From Enterocola sp045611845 (GTDB taxonomy: Bacteria; Bacteroidota; Bacteroidia; Bacteroidales; Paludibacteraceae): a stretch of DNA of 64,000 nucleotides. The notes below the pieces were generated by a model. The model was not told the origin of the DNA and did no database searches. It saw only the letters and a program-made list of their open reading frames with translations. The stretch is from contig JAZKXZ010000020.1 of the NCBI GenBank assembly GCA_045611845.1, positions 1 to 64,000 on the forward strand, in the 5' to 3' direction. A program made the position numbers and the translations under genes. This document shows, piece after piece, positions 52,638 to 60,491 of this stretch (the stretch's first letter is position 1; each line of letters begins with the position of its first letter).

Positions 52638-53011
52638 CCTATCGTAAATGATGTTGCGTTAAGTACTGCTATTAATTGCGATGTTTCTTCTAATGTAATT
52701 TCTACCCTATATCTAGAAATTGTTTTTCCTGTTTTAATAGGTGTGGCCACGGCAACCAATGTACCACTACTAGCACTCTTGATAAATTCTATATTAGAAC
52801 TTAGTGTTACTGTAGAACTTCCGTTGGCATTTGCTGCTACTGCCATTGCTAAATCTGCTATGGTAAATAGTACACCACCATTCACTAAACCAAGACCATT
52901 TAAGTGGTTTTCATTAATCTCCAATTTGCAAACTGCTCTCTCTGGCAAGGCTTCTATCACTTGCACACCTATACTTCTTGCAAATTTATCTTTTTCTGTG
53001 TTATTTTCCAT
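52634..53011 (-). CDS. hotdog-fold thioesterase (PaaI-like)
   Basis: A 125-residue hotdog protein. NHLNGLGLVNGGVLFTIADLAMAVAAN (about 30-56) is the PaaI-type active-site helix region. The family hydrolyses acyl- or phenylacetyl-CoA esters; the substrate here is unknown. Its transcript probably comes through or around the ompA terminator, since no separate TAnnTTTG promoter is visible in the 68-bp gap. The 4-bp overlap couples it to the fusion protein downstream. Confidence 0.86.
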   Translation of the reverse strand: MENNTEKDKFARSIGVQVIEALPERAVCKLEINENHLNGLGLVNGGVLFTIADLAMAVAANANGSSTVTLSSNIEFIKSASSGTLVAVATPIKTGKTISRYRVEITLEETSQLIAVLNATSFTIG

Positions 53012-53023
53012 ACTTTTGGGTAT

Positions 53024-53057
53024 AAAAAAGCCCTCTTAGTATTAACCTTGAGGGCTT
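53024..53057 (-). terminator. terminator of the ompA-like gene
   Basis: AAGCCCTC (minus strand) pairs with GAGGGCTT around a 14-nt loop, followed by a T-run. Confidence 0.85.
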
Positions 53058-53079
53058 AAATTATCCATTTATAAATTTA

Positions 53080-54510
53080 TTATTTTGAGAAGAAGAAATC
53101 GCAACGGCGATTTTTTTGTTCAGCCTTAGGAGGATTTGGTAATTTACCTTGTGGTGTGGTAGTAATTCTTGATTCTTCGATACCAGCTTTCACAAGTGCA
53201 TCTTTAACAGCATTGATACGTCTTTCGCTAAGTTTTAAGTTGTAATCGTTGCTTCCTGGGAAGTCGCAGTAACCGCGAAGTTCAACTTTAAGATCTGCGT
53301 CTGCTTTTAGTTTTTCAACAACTTTTTCAATATTCTTTTTAGCTTTAGCATCTAATGTTGCTTTGTCGAATGCGTAGTAAACTGATAGGTCATAATCTAC
53401 AGCAGGATCGATACCTAGAGCAGAGAATACTTCTCTAACATCGTCGCAGCAGCTGATAGCTTCTTGTGGAATGCTTTCGCCCCAGTAGTTTACAAATGCA
53501 CCTCTTGGAGTAGCTGGTTCGCGGTCGCGGAAGTCTGCTACACCGTCACCGTCTTCGTCTGGAGTAACTGCGTTGTAGTCTTCTAATGCTTGAATGCGTG
53601 GCAAGATATTGTTTGCAACAGTATCTTCTAGCACTTTAACACGTTTCTTCAAGCTGTCGATATCGTTGATTAAAGATTTTTCGCCAGAAACAAGTTGACG
53701 ATATTCGTACATTGAGATATTTCTCATGTGACCACCAACTTTTTCGTCTTCGTTTTCTAAGAATTTAACACGAAGGTTTGCACTTACATAGAACTGGCCA
53801 TCGTTCATGGTACCTTTGGTGTAGTGTTCACCTTCAAAGTTGTCTTTGTTGGTTAAACGATAATAACCACTAAGACCTACAGCCAAATGTTTGTTGATAT
53901 TGTATTCTACGTTTAAGCCTAATGGAATTGAGATAGCTGTACCATAACCGCTACCATCTTGACCGATGCCTTTTGGAGTTTTTTCACCTGGAACAGAACC
54001 TTCTACTGGAGTGCTTAGGCATTCGTACCAAATAAGACCAACACCGGCATTAAGATATAAGTTCCATGCTGCAGATTTGCGATATTGTCCAAATAGGTTG
54101 AACATGTTCACTGAAGCCATTAATGATGGAGCATACATGTTACCTTTGAATTGGTTTTTACCCCATTCTGTAGAACCAGTTACACCTTGATATGGCATAT
54201 ATTGGAAGTTTAATAGTAAACCCCAAACTGGGTTCCATGTATACTCAGCTTCAAGACCAATTGTCCAAGACACCATTGAGTTAGAAAGGATTTGGTCATA
54301 CTTTTGAGTAACGTCACCGTCGAATTGAGACATACCTACATTTAAACTTAAAGACCAGTGAGAAAAGTCTGTAAAGTCGTTAAGTATTCTAGGAGTGGTA
54401 GTAGCTTCTGCAGTTTCAGATTCTAAACTAGTTACTACAGCCTCTTCAGCAGCAAATGCAGGAATAGACAATATAGATAAAACGCTTAAAAGTGCGAAAA
54501 TCTTTTTCAT
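53080..54510 (-). CDS. OmpA-family outer-membrane protein
   Basis: A 476-residue protein: signal MKKIFALLSVLSILSIPAFA, an N-terminal beta-barrel (about 40-260), a coiled-coil-like linker (about 270-310), a calcium-binding thrombospondin-3-like DEDGDGVADFRDREP (about 315-330), and a C-terminal OmpA peptidoglycan-binding domain (about 365-476: VYYAFDKATLDAKAKKNIEK, LSERRINAVKDAL). It anchors the outer membrane to peptidoglycan. It is a single gene with its own terminator. A -7-like TAATTTTG lies at 54538-54545. Confidence 0.92.
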   Translation of the reverse strand: MKKIFALLSVLSILSIPAFAAEEAVVTSLESETAEATTTPRILNDFTDFSHWSLSLNVGMSQFDGDVTQKYDQILSNSMVSWTIGLEAEYTWNPVWGLLLNFQYMPYQGVTGSTEWGKNQFKGNMYAPSLMASVNMFNLFGQYRKSAAWNLYLNAGVGLIWYECLSTPVEGSVPGEKTPKGIGQDGSGYGTAISIPLGLNVEYNINKHLAVGLSGYYRLTNKDNFEGEHYTKGTMNDGQFYVSANLRVKFLENEDEKVGGHMRNISMYEYRQLVSGEKSLINDIDSLKKRVKVLEDTVANNILPRIQALEDYNAVTPDEDGDGVADFRDREPATPRGAFVNYWGESIPQEAISCCDDVREVFSALGIDPAVDYDLSVYYAFDKATLDAKAKKNIEKVVEKLKADADLKVELRGYCDFPGSNDYNLKLSERRINAVKDALVKAGIEESRITTTPQGKLPNPPKAEQKNRRCDFFFSK

Positions 54511-54537
54511 GTTTACATTTTTTTAGAAATTCAGCAA

Positions 54538-54545
54538 CAAAATTA
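54538..54545 (-). promoter_or_regulatory. probable -7 element of the ompA-like gene
   Basis: TAATTTTG on the minus strand. The nearest TTTG is 23 nt upstream, slightly long for this promoter class. Confidence 0.5.
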
Positions 54546-54604
54546 ATAAAAAAAAATAATTAATACACAAATAATTAGAAAAAAATGTATTTTTTACTTG
54601 TTTT

Positions 54605-55912
54605 TTATATTATATCGCCGAAAAGAGTGATTGCACTAGCATCTTTTATCCTAACTCTCACTAAATCACCCACTTTTTGTCCTTGATTATCAAAAAGCAC
54701 TACCTTGTTTTGAGAGGTTCTTCCAGATAGTTGTTCACGCGAGCGTTTAGAGTATCCTTCCACTAAAACTTCAAATTCTTTGCCTATATCTTTCTTGTTA
54801 CTTTCAAGCGAAAGTTCCATTTGAAGGTCTATCATTTCTTGAAGTCGGCGAAGTTTTACTTCCTCTGACACATCGTCCGGCAAGTTTTTAGATGCGTAAG
54901 TGCCCTTTCTTTCAGAATACTTGAACATAAATGCACTATCGTAACCCACCTCACGCATTAGGCTAAGTGTTTCTTGGTGGTCTTCTTCTGTTTCAGAGTG
55001 GAAACCAGTGAACATATCGGTAGAAATGCCACAATCTGGAATATGTTTTCTAATAAGTGCAATACGTTCAAGATACCACTCGCGGGTATATTTTCTGTTC
55101 ATTAGTTTCAAGATTCTTGAGCTACCACTTTGCACAGGTAGGTGAATATGCTTGCAAAGATTTGGATATTTGCTTATTACCATAATGGTTTCTTCACTCA
55201 TATCTTTTGGGTGAGAAGTGGTAAATCTAATTCTAATACCCGGTATAGCTTGAGCAAGATTTTCTAGAAGAGATGCAAAGTTTAACCCTTCGAAATTGTA
55301 TGAGTTTACATTTTGACCAAGAAGGGTAACTTCCTTATAACCACGATTGTATAAGTCTTGAACCTCATTTAAAATACTATTATAGGGACGTGAACGCTCG
55401 CGTCCGCGTGTATAAGGCACGATACAATATGAGCAGAAATTGTTGCAACCTCGCATAATAGACACAAATCCAGAAATGCGATTTCCACCTATACGTTGTG
55501 GAAGCACATCTTTGTATGTTTCAGTTAGCGAAAGGTCGATATTTATAGATTTTTCTCCTTGCTCGGCTTGCGCAATAAGGTTTGGCAAATCAAGATAAGC
55601 ATCTGGACCTGCAACAACATCCACTGCTGGGTGCTCAAGAAGCTCTTTTTGCATACGCTCTGCCATACAACCTATTACACCTACAAGTAAGTTTTTCTTT
55701 TTGCGTTTTAACTGACGGAAAAACTCTAAACGCGACATTGCCTTCACCTCGGCATGTTCACGAATAGAACAAGTATTAATAAAAATCGCATCTGCAGTGT
55801 CTAGCGAATCGCAAAGCTCATAGTCTGCCATTTTCATCACTGCTGCCACCACTTCGCTATCGGCAAAGTTCATTTGACATCCGTAAGTTTCTATAAATAA
55901 ATTTTTGCTCAT
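54605..55912 (-). CDS. miaB: tRNA-2-methylthio-N6-dimethylallyladenosine synthase
   Basis: A radical-SAM methylthiotransferase that converts i6A37 to ms2i6A37 in tRNA. The 435 residues include the N-terminal MTTase domain with ETYGCQMN, the radical-SAM CxxxCxxC in RGCNNFCSYCIVPYTRGRERSRP (about 150-172) and a C-terminal TRAM domain (about 375-435). I chose the start MSKNLF at 55912 rather than a Met seven codons upstream. The promoter at 55933-55963 fits this start. Confidence 0.96.
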   Translation of the reverse strand: MSKNLFIETYGCQMNFADSEVVAAVMKMADYELCDSLDTADAIFINTCSIREHAEVKAMSRLEFFRQLKRKKKNLLVGVIGCMAERMQKELLEHPAVDVVAGPDAYLDLPNLIAQAEQGEKSINIDLSLTETYKDVLPQRIGGNRISGFVSIMRGCNNFCSYCIVPYTRGRERSRPYNSILNEVQDLYNRGYKEVTLLGQNVNSYNFEGLNFASLLENLAQAIPGIRIRFTTSHPKDMSEETIMVISKYPNLCKHIHLPVQSGSSRILKLMNRKYTREWYLERIALIRKHIPDCGISTDMFTGFHSETEEDHQETLSLMREVGYDSAFMFKYSERKGTYASKNLPDDVSEEVKLRRLQEMIDLQMELSLESNKKDIGKEFEVLVEGYSKRSREQLSGRTSQNKVVLFDNQGQKVGDLVRVRIKDASAITLFGDII

Positions 55913-55932
55913 AGGTTTTTTATTACAAAGCA

Positions 55933-55963
55933 CAAAGATAGTAAATTTAAATTAGGATTCAAA
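55933..55963 (-). promoter_or_regulatory. promoter of miaB
   Basis: TTTG (55960-55963), exactly 19 nt, then TATCTTTG (55933-55940) on the minus strand. Operator-like site 1 begins 12 bp upstream of the -33 element. Confidence 0.85.
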
Positions 55964-55974
55964 ATCAAGGCAAA

Positions 55975-55988
55975 TGCAAACGTTTGAG
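55975..55988. promoter_or_regulatory. LacI-type operator-like palindrome, site 1
   Basis: TGCAAACGTTTGAG contains a perfect 10-bp palindrome, CAAACGTTTG, with the central CG typical of LacI/PurR-family operators. Its centre is exactly 56 bp from that of site 2. Confidence 0.6.
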
Positions 55989-56029
55989 TGCTATTTTAGT
56001 TAAAATGTGTTAAATTATGCATTTTTCAG

Positions 56030-56045
56030 TTGCAAACGTTTGCAA
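56030..56045. promoter_or_regulatory. LacI-type operator-like palindrome, site 2
   Basis: A perfect 16-bp palindrome, TTGCAAACGTTTGCAA. It overlaps the -33 element of the promoter at 56039-56069, so a bound repressor would block that promoter. The regulator is not in the window. Confidence 0.72.
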
Positions 56046-56069
56046 ATTCAAATTCTTGATATATCTTTG
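56039..56069 (+). promoter_or_regulatory. promoter of the candidate small RNA
   Basis: TTTG (56039-56042), exactly 19 nt, then TATCTTTG (56062-56069). No protein-coding frame follows before the terminator at 56118-56153. Confidence 0.8.
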
Positions 56070-56074
56070 CAGAG

Positions 56075-56153
56075 AATTCACGTAAAAATTAAGTTTTTTC
56101 ATAGTTTAAGGTTTAGAAAAAAAGATAAGGGAGTTTTCTTCCTTATCTTTTTT
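56075..56153 (+). ncRNA. candidate small RNA (~79 nt) between miaB and greA
   Basis: The transcript is predicted from a perfect promoter just upstream to a 13-bp terminator. It contains no ATG, is U- and A-rich in its 5' 40 nt, and ends in one strong hairpin with six U, the usual form of a trans-acting sRNA. Alternatively, it is a terminated leader of greA. I recognise no known RNA family. The 55913-56315 gap of about 400 bp otherwise holds the miaB and greA promoters and the greA leader. Confidence 0.6.
56118..56153 (+). terminator. terminator of the candidate small RNA
   Basis: AAAAAAGATAAGG (56118-56130) pairs over 13 bp with CCTTATCTTTTTT (56141-56153) around a 10-nt loop. The A-run on the left also allows minus-strand termination. 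Confidence 0.85.
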
Positions 56154-56186
56154 CGCATTAAAAAAGTAAATCAAACTCGGGTAAAA

Positions 56187-56218
56187 TTTGATTATTAAGA
56201 AAAGAAAGGTTACCTTTG
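56187..56218 (+). promoter_or_regulatory. promoter of greA
   Basis: TTTG (56187-56190), 20 nt, then TACCTTTG (56211-56218), giving a leader of about 90 nt before greA. Confidence 0.75.
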
Positions 56219-56238
56219 CATCAAATCCCCAGAGTGTG

Positions 56239-56264
56239 AGAGTCTCGGAAAGTTTCGAGATTCT
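56239..56264 (+). promoter_or_regulatory. terminator-like hairpin in the greA leader
   Basis: AGAGTCTCG pairs with CGAGATTCT (9 bp, one G-U) around an 8-nt loop, followed by a T-rich stretch (TATTATTTTTG). It lies between the greA promoter and start codon, so it could attenuate greA. Confidence 0.5.
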
Positions 56265-56315
56265 TATTATTTTTGTGTTTTTTGAAAAATAATAAATAAT
56301 TAAATAAATAACATT

Positions 56316-56786
56316 ATGGCTATTACTTACATGTCTAAAGAGGGGTATGATAAACTCCTGAAAGAGATTGCACACTTAGAAAGTGTAGAAAGACCACGTA
56401 TTATTAACGCTATTTCTGAAGCAAGAGATAAAGGTGACCTATCTGAAAATGCTGAATACGATTCAGCAAAAGAAGCACAAGGTCTATTAGAAGCAAAAAT
56501 CTCTCAACTAAAAGCTACATTACTAAATGTACGTATTATTGACGAGAGCCTTATTTCTACAGATTCTGTTCAAATCCTTAGCAAAGTTACTATCCGTAAC
56601 ACCAAAACCAACCAACAAATGACCTATACTCTTGTGTCTGAAGCAGAAGCTAACTTAAGAGAAGGCAAAATGTCTATTGGTACTCCTATTGCTAAAGGTC
56701 TTATTGGCAAAAAGAAAGGCGATGTAGTTCCTGTTACTACTCCTTCTGGTGTTATTGAATTTGAAATCGTTGACTTAGGTATCTAA
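56316..56786 (+). CDS. greA: transcription elongation factor GreA
   Basis: Rescues backtracked RNA polymerase by stimulating transcript cleavage. The 156 residues have the N-terminal coiled coil with acidic tip (EARDKGDLSENAEYDSAKEAQG, about 37-58; the tip DLSENAEYD contacts the polymerase active site) and a C-terminal FKBP-like domain (SIGTPIAKGLIGKKKGD). It is followed after 4 bp by the HIT-family gene. Confidence 0.96.
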   Translation: MAITYMSKEGYDKLLKEIAHLESVERPRIINAISEARDKGDLSENAEYDSAKEAQGLLEAKISQLKATLLNVRIIDESLISTDSVQILSKVTIRNTKTNQQMTYTLVSEAEANLREGKMSIGTPIAKGLIGKKKGDVVPVTTPSGVIEFEIVDLGI

Positions 56787-56790
56787 TATT

Positions 56791-57183
56791 ATGGCAACAA
56801 TTTTTAGTAGAATAGTAGCAGGTGAAATTCCAAGTTATAAAGTAGCTGAGAATGATAAATTCTATGCTTTCTTGGATATTAATCCTCTAGTTAAAGGTCA
56901 CACCCTTGTAATCCCAAAACAAGAGGTTGATTATATCTTCGACCTTAGCGACGAAGACTTAGCAGAAATGCAAGTGTTTGCCAAAAAAGTAGCTGCAGCA
57001 ATTAAATCTGCATTTCCATGCATCAAAGTGGGACAAGCAGTAATAGGACTTGAAGTACCTCACGCACACATTCACCTTATTCCTATCCAAAAGGAAAGTG
57101 ATATGCTGTTCTCAAATCCTAAACTTAAACTCACTGCAGAGGAGTTTAAAGAGATAGCAGAGAAGATAAATAAAGAGTTCTAA
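56791..57183 (+). CDS. HIT-family nucleotide hydrolase/transferase
   Basis: A 130-residue histidine-triad protein. Members hydrolyse adenosine phosphoramidates or related nucleotide conjugates. VVIPKQ-like sequence (GHTLVIPKQEV, about 36-46) precedes the triad HAHIHLIPI (about 91-99). It lies 4 bp after greA, and both end at the perfect terminator at 57187-57219. Confidence 0.93.
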   Translation: MATIFSRIVAGEIPSYKVAENDKFYAFLDINPLVKGHTLVIPKQEVDYIFDLSDEDLAEMQVFAKKVAAAIKSAFPCIKVGQAVIGLEVPHAHIHLIPIQKESDMLFSNPKLKLTAEEFKEIAEKINKEF

Positions 57184-57186
57184 TAC

Positions 57187-57219
57187 AAAAAAATCCAACC
57201 AAACGGTTGGATTTTTTTT
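57187..57219 (+). terminator. terminator after greA-HIT
   Basis: A perfect 14-bp stem, AAAAAAATCCAACC/GGTTGGATTTTTTT, with loop AAAC. Confidence 0.93.
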
Positions 57220-57246
57220 ATATCTAATCACCTCCTGCGCTCCTAA

Positions 57247-57364
57247 GCAGAGTTTTAAAGAGGTAAATTCAAGGCTTGCGAAGTCTGAGAAACCGGAGTT
57301 TACTGGACGTAAATGAGGATTTCGAAGTCAAGCGTAACGCAGAAGTTACCCTTTAAAACTCTGC
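57247..57364. repeat. structured dispersed repeat, family B, copy 2
   Basis: The core GAGAAACCGGAGTTTAC, GTAAATGAGGATT and TAACGCAGAA is shared with 41522-41640. The outer arms, GCAGAGTTTTAAAG with GGTAA (57247-57270) and 57342-57364, form a nearly perfect inverted repeat of about 23 bp. The right arm contains the last codons and stop of asnS. Confidence 0.8.
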
Positions 57365-58759
57365 GTTATTTGGTGTACGTGGGAACGGTATCACATCACG
57401 GATGTTGCTCATGCCGGTAACGAATAGAAGAAGGCGTTCGAAGCCTAAGCCGAAACCAGAGTGAGGAGCAGAACCCCAACGACGAGTGTTAAGATACCAC
57501 CAGATGTCTTTTTCTGGCACACCCATTTCGCCTGCGCGGGTTTTAAGTTTGTCGTAGTCTGCTTCACGTTCAGAACCACCAATAATTTCACCAATTTTTG
57601 GGAATAAAACGTCCATGGCACGTACTGTTTTACCATCTTCGTTTTGTTTCATATAGAATGATTTGATTTCTTTTGGATAATCTGTTAAGATAACAGGACG
57701 TTTGAAGTGTTCTTCTACTAAATAACGTTCATGTTCAGATTGTAGGTCTGTGCCCCAACCCACACGGAATTCAAATTTCTTACCGTTTCTAACAGCTTCT
57801 TCAAGTATTTCAATACCTTCTGTATATGTCAAACGAACAAAGTCGTTTGCTAGTACAAAGTTGATGCGTTCGATAAGTTCTTTGTCGAACATATCGTTTA
57901 GGAATTGGATATCGTCTTTACAGTTTTCTAGAGCCCATGTTAAGCAGAATTTAACGAAGTCTTCTGCTAGTTGCATATTGTCGTTGATGTCGTAGAAAGA
58001 CATTTCTGGCTCAATCATCCAGAACTCTGAAAGGTGACGAGGAGTGTTTGAGTTTTCTGCACGGAATGTAGGACCAAAGGTGTAAATTTCACCTAAAGCA
58101 AGAGCACCAAGCTCACCTTCTAGCTGACCAGACACGGTAAGAGAAGCGTGTTTGCCATAGAAATCTTGGCTGAAATCTACTTTTCCGTCTTCAGTTTTAG
58201 GAGTATTTTCTAAATCTAAAGTAGTTACAGTAAACATTTGACCTGCACCTTCGCAGTCTGAAGCTGTGATAAGTGGAGTGTGGAAATAATAGAAACCACG
58301 TTGGTGGAAGAATGTGTGAATAGCCATAGCCATATTGTGGCGGATACGTAGCACAGCACCAAATGTGTTGGTACGTGGACGAAGGTAAGCAATTTCACGA
58401 AGGAACTCCATAGAGTGACCTTTCTTTTGTAGTGGATATGTTTCTGGGTCTGCTTCGCCATAAACTACAATATTTGTAGCTTGAATTTCTACAGACTGAC
58501 CTTTACCCATAGATTGCACTAGAGTACCAGTTACACCAATACAAGCACCAGTTGTGATTTTTTTAAGCTCATTTTCGTCGAAATTAGCATTATCTACAAC
58601 TATCTGGATATTATTTATAGTAGAGCCATCGTTTAGAGCGATGAAACTAACATTTTTGTTACCACGACGGGTTCTCACCCAACCTTTTACAATGATTTCT
58701 TCTCCGTAGCAAGTCATTTGTAATGCCTTAGCCACTTTAATTCTACTTGTTACACTCAT
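57353..58759 (-). CDS. asnS: asparaginyl-tRNA synthetase
   Basis: Charges tRNA-Asn. The 468 residues have an N-terminal OB anticodon-binding domain (KGWVRTRRGNKNVSFIALNDGS, about 22-43) and a class II core with FHTPLITASDCEGAGQMF, FRAENSNTPRHLSEFWMIEPE (motif 2) and GFGLGFERLLLFVTGMSNIRDVIPFPR (motif 3). GAGQMF and the wider pattern fit AsnRS rather than AspRS. The last codons form one arm of a family B repeat. Confidence 0.97.
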   Translation of the reverse strand: MSVTSRIKVAKALQMTCYGEEIIVKGWVRTRRGNKNVSFIALNDGSTINNIQIVVDNANFDENELKKITTGACIGVTGTLVQSMGKGQSVEIQATNIVVYGEADPETYPLQKKGHSMEFLREIAYLRPRTNTFGAVLRIRHNMAMAIHTFFHQRGFYYFHTPLITASDCEGAGQMFTVTTLDLENTPKTEDGKVDFSQDFYGKHASLTVSGQLEGELGALALGEIYTFGPTFRAENSNTPRHLSEFWMIEPEMSFYDINDNMQLAEDFVKFCLTWALENCKDDIQFLNDMFDKELIERINFVLANDFVRLTYTEGIEILEEAVRNGKKFEFRVGWGTDLQSEHERYLVEEHFKRPVILTDYPKEIKSFYMKQNEDGKTVRAMDVLFPKIGEIIGGSEREADYDKLKTRAGEMGVPEKDIWWYLNTRRWGSAPHSGFGLGFERLLLFVTGMSNIRDVIPFPRTPNNAEF

Positions 58760-58776
58760 AATCTAAAATTGAGTCG

Positions 58777-58807
58777 CAAAGTTATTATTTTTTTTTAATT
58801 AAAACAA
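58777..58807 (-). promoter_or_regulatory. promoter of asnS
   Basis: TTG (58805-58807), 20 nt, then TAACTTTG (58777-58784) on the minus strand. The -33 element overlaps the end of the upstream barrel gene. Confidence 0.65.
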
Positions 58808-60487
58808 CATAGTTACGCCAGCAAGACCATTTATACCAAAATTACGGTAGCCATAATAGGTATCTGCCTTTTGATTTGCTAGGTTTTTGCCTTTGATAAA
58901 CACTGTTAGCCAGTCTAGAGCTTTATAAGAAGCCCAAACGTCCACGTCGTGAATATCGTTCATTTTCACAACTTCGCCGGCAACTAATGCTTTTCTGTCC
59001 GCTAACATTTTATATGAAGCACCTACCTCCCATTTTTCTAGGAATCGATATGTACCTGTAAATTCAACTTTCCATGATGGTTTTTGCCATGCATATTCGT
59101 TTTCTTTGGTTTCCCAATAATTAAATGTGGCAGTAAGACCTAAATCAAGACCCTTTACATAGTCGAAATGAAGACCTGCTTTTACATCTACTTTATGAGT
59201 GGTAGGTTCTGTTACCACGTCGAATGTATTGGCATATTTACCTGTTGCAATGCCGTTTTCGTCTAGTTCTGCCCTGTTTACAAAGAAATATTGGTCTAAA
59301 ATAAGGTCGTAGTTGCAACCTACATTAAACAAAAGACCTTCCATTATCTTAATGCGCAGACCTAAGTTTACATTCACTGGGGTGTAGGTAGGTTTTACCT
59401 TTAAGCTTGGTGTAATGTATTGGTTTTCACGATATATTTCGTAGTAATAATTTGGGCTATACTCACCACCGATACCTGCATATAGATAGAAAATATCTGG
59501 CACAAGACCCCAATGACCATAAACATCTGCAGAGCCTGTAAATGGAAGTTCGGCATGCTCGTCTAAGTCTACAAACATATTTGCGCCCACGTTTACCAAC
59601 CAATCTTCGCCATGAATTCTATAGAAAGGTTTAAATTTCATTATACCTGCAGTGTGAGTATGTTTTGTGTAAGACTCAGTGTTCATATTCAACACATCAA
59701 TGTCGGCATCTGCTTCAAGACCAAGTTCACCTTTGCTTAGTTTGCCTGCAAGTTCAAATCCTACTCTTACCATGTGAGCATCTATATTTGAACTGGTACA
59801 GAAATATTTGTATCCACCATGCAATTGATAATGAAATTTGCTATTATGGTCGGTAGAATAAACTTTAAAGAACACATCTACATCTGAATTCGTGCCAACA
59901 GCATTTTTCATAGAGTCGTTTGGCATAGTGCTCATACCATAATAGTCGAAACCACTATATTTATAATCTACTGATGTTTCCAATTTGGCTTTTTTGAAAT
60001 TTACTTCATAATTTAGGCCTATATCGGTGATATGATCCATAGCACGAGCTGTAGTGCCATCTTCTAGAGTAATATTTCCAAAAGCACCATTGTGTTTGGC
60101 TGTCACATCCAACATTTGGTTGCCTTTTTCCACTAAAGGATAATAAAACTCACCCAATGTTTGCCAGTAAAAGCCCAAACCTGCCTTGAACATACCTTTC
60201 TTTCTGTCTTGTATAGAATCGCCGGTAGCCTCATACTCAGTTGGTTTTTGTACTGTAGCAGACTTATCTGTTTTTTCTACTTTAGACCAAGTTGTATAGG
60301 TAATTTCTGGTTGTTCTACTTCTACCACTTCTTTTTGTGGTGTTGGGCTTATCTTTTTGGCATTTGCCACTGTTGGGTCGTATTCTCTTTCAACTGTTAA
60401 GTCTCTTGAAATTTCTTCTGATGTTTCTTGAGAATATACTGTAAATACAGAACCTAAAGCTAACGCTATAATTAAAAATTTCTTCAT
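58799..60487 (-). CDS. outer-membrane beta-barrel protein, TonB-receptor-like without plug
   Basis: A 562-residue exported protein: signal MKKFLIIALALGSVFTVYS, a proline- and glutamate-rich periplasmic segment (about 30-85, with NAKKISPTPQKEVVEVEQPE), then many amphipathic strands to a terminal-aromatic end (LAGVTMLF). The barrel part, including FIKGKNLANQKADTYYGYRNFGI, resembles the C-terminal half of TonB-dependent receptors, but the TonB box and plug are missing. It lies 4 bp after the TPR protein gene, and the two probably work together. The function is unknown. Confidence 0.72.
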   Translation of the reverse strand: MKKFLIIALALGSVFTVYSQETSEEISRDLTVEREYDPTVANAKKISPTPQKEVVEVEQPEITYTTWSKVEKTDKSATVQKPTEYEATGDSIQDRKKGMFKAGLGFYWQTLGEFYYPLVEKGNQMLDVTAKHNGAFGNITLEDGTTARAMDHITDIGLNYEVNFKKAKLETSVDYKYSGFDYYGMSTMPNDSMKNAVGTNSDVDVFFKVYSTDHNSKFHYQLHGGYKYFCTSSNIDAHMVRVGFELAGKLSKGELGLEADADIDVLNMNTESYTKHTHTAGIMKFKPFYRIHGEDWLVNVGANMFVDLDEHAELPFTGSADVYGHWGLVPDIFYLYAGIGGEYSPNYYYEIYRENQYITPSLKVKPTYTPVNVNLGLRIKIMEGLLFNVGCNYDLILDQYFFVNRAELDENGIATGKYANTFDVVTEPTTHKVDVKAGLHFDYVKGLDLGLTATFNYWETKENEYAWQKPSWKVEFTGTYRFLEKWEVGASYKMLADRKALVAGEVVKMNDIHDVDVWASYKALDWLTVFIKGKNLANQKADTYYGYRNFGINGLAGVTMLF

Positions 60488-60491
60488 TTTA

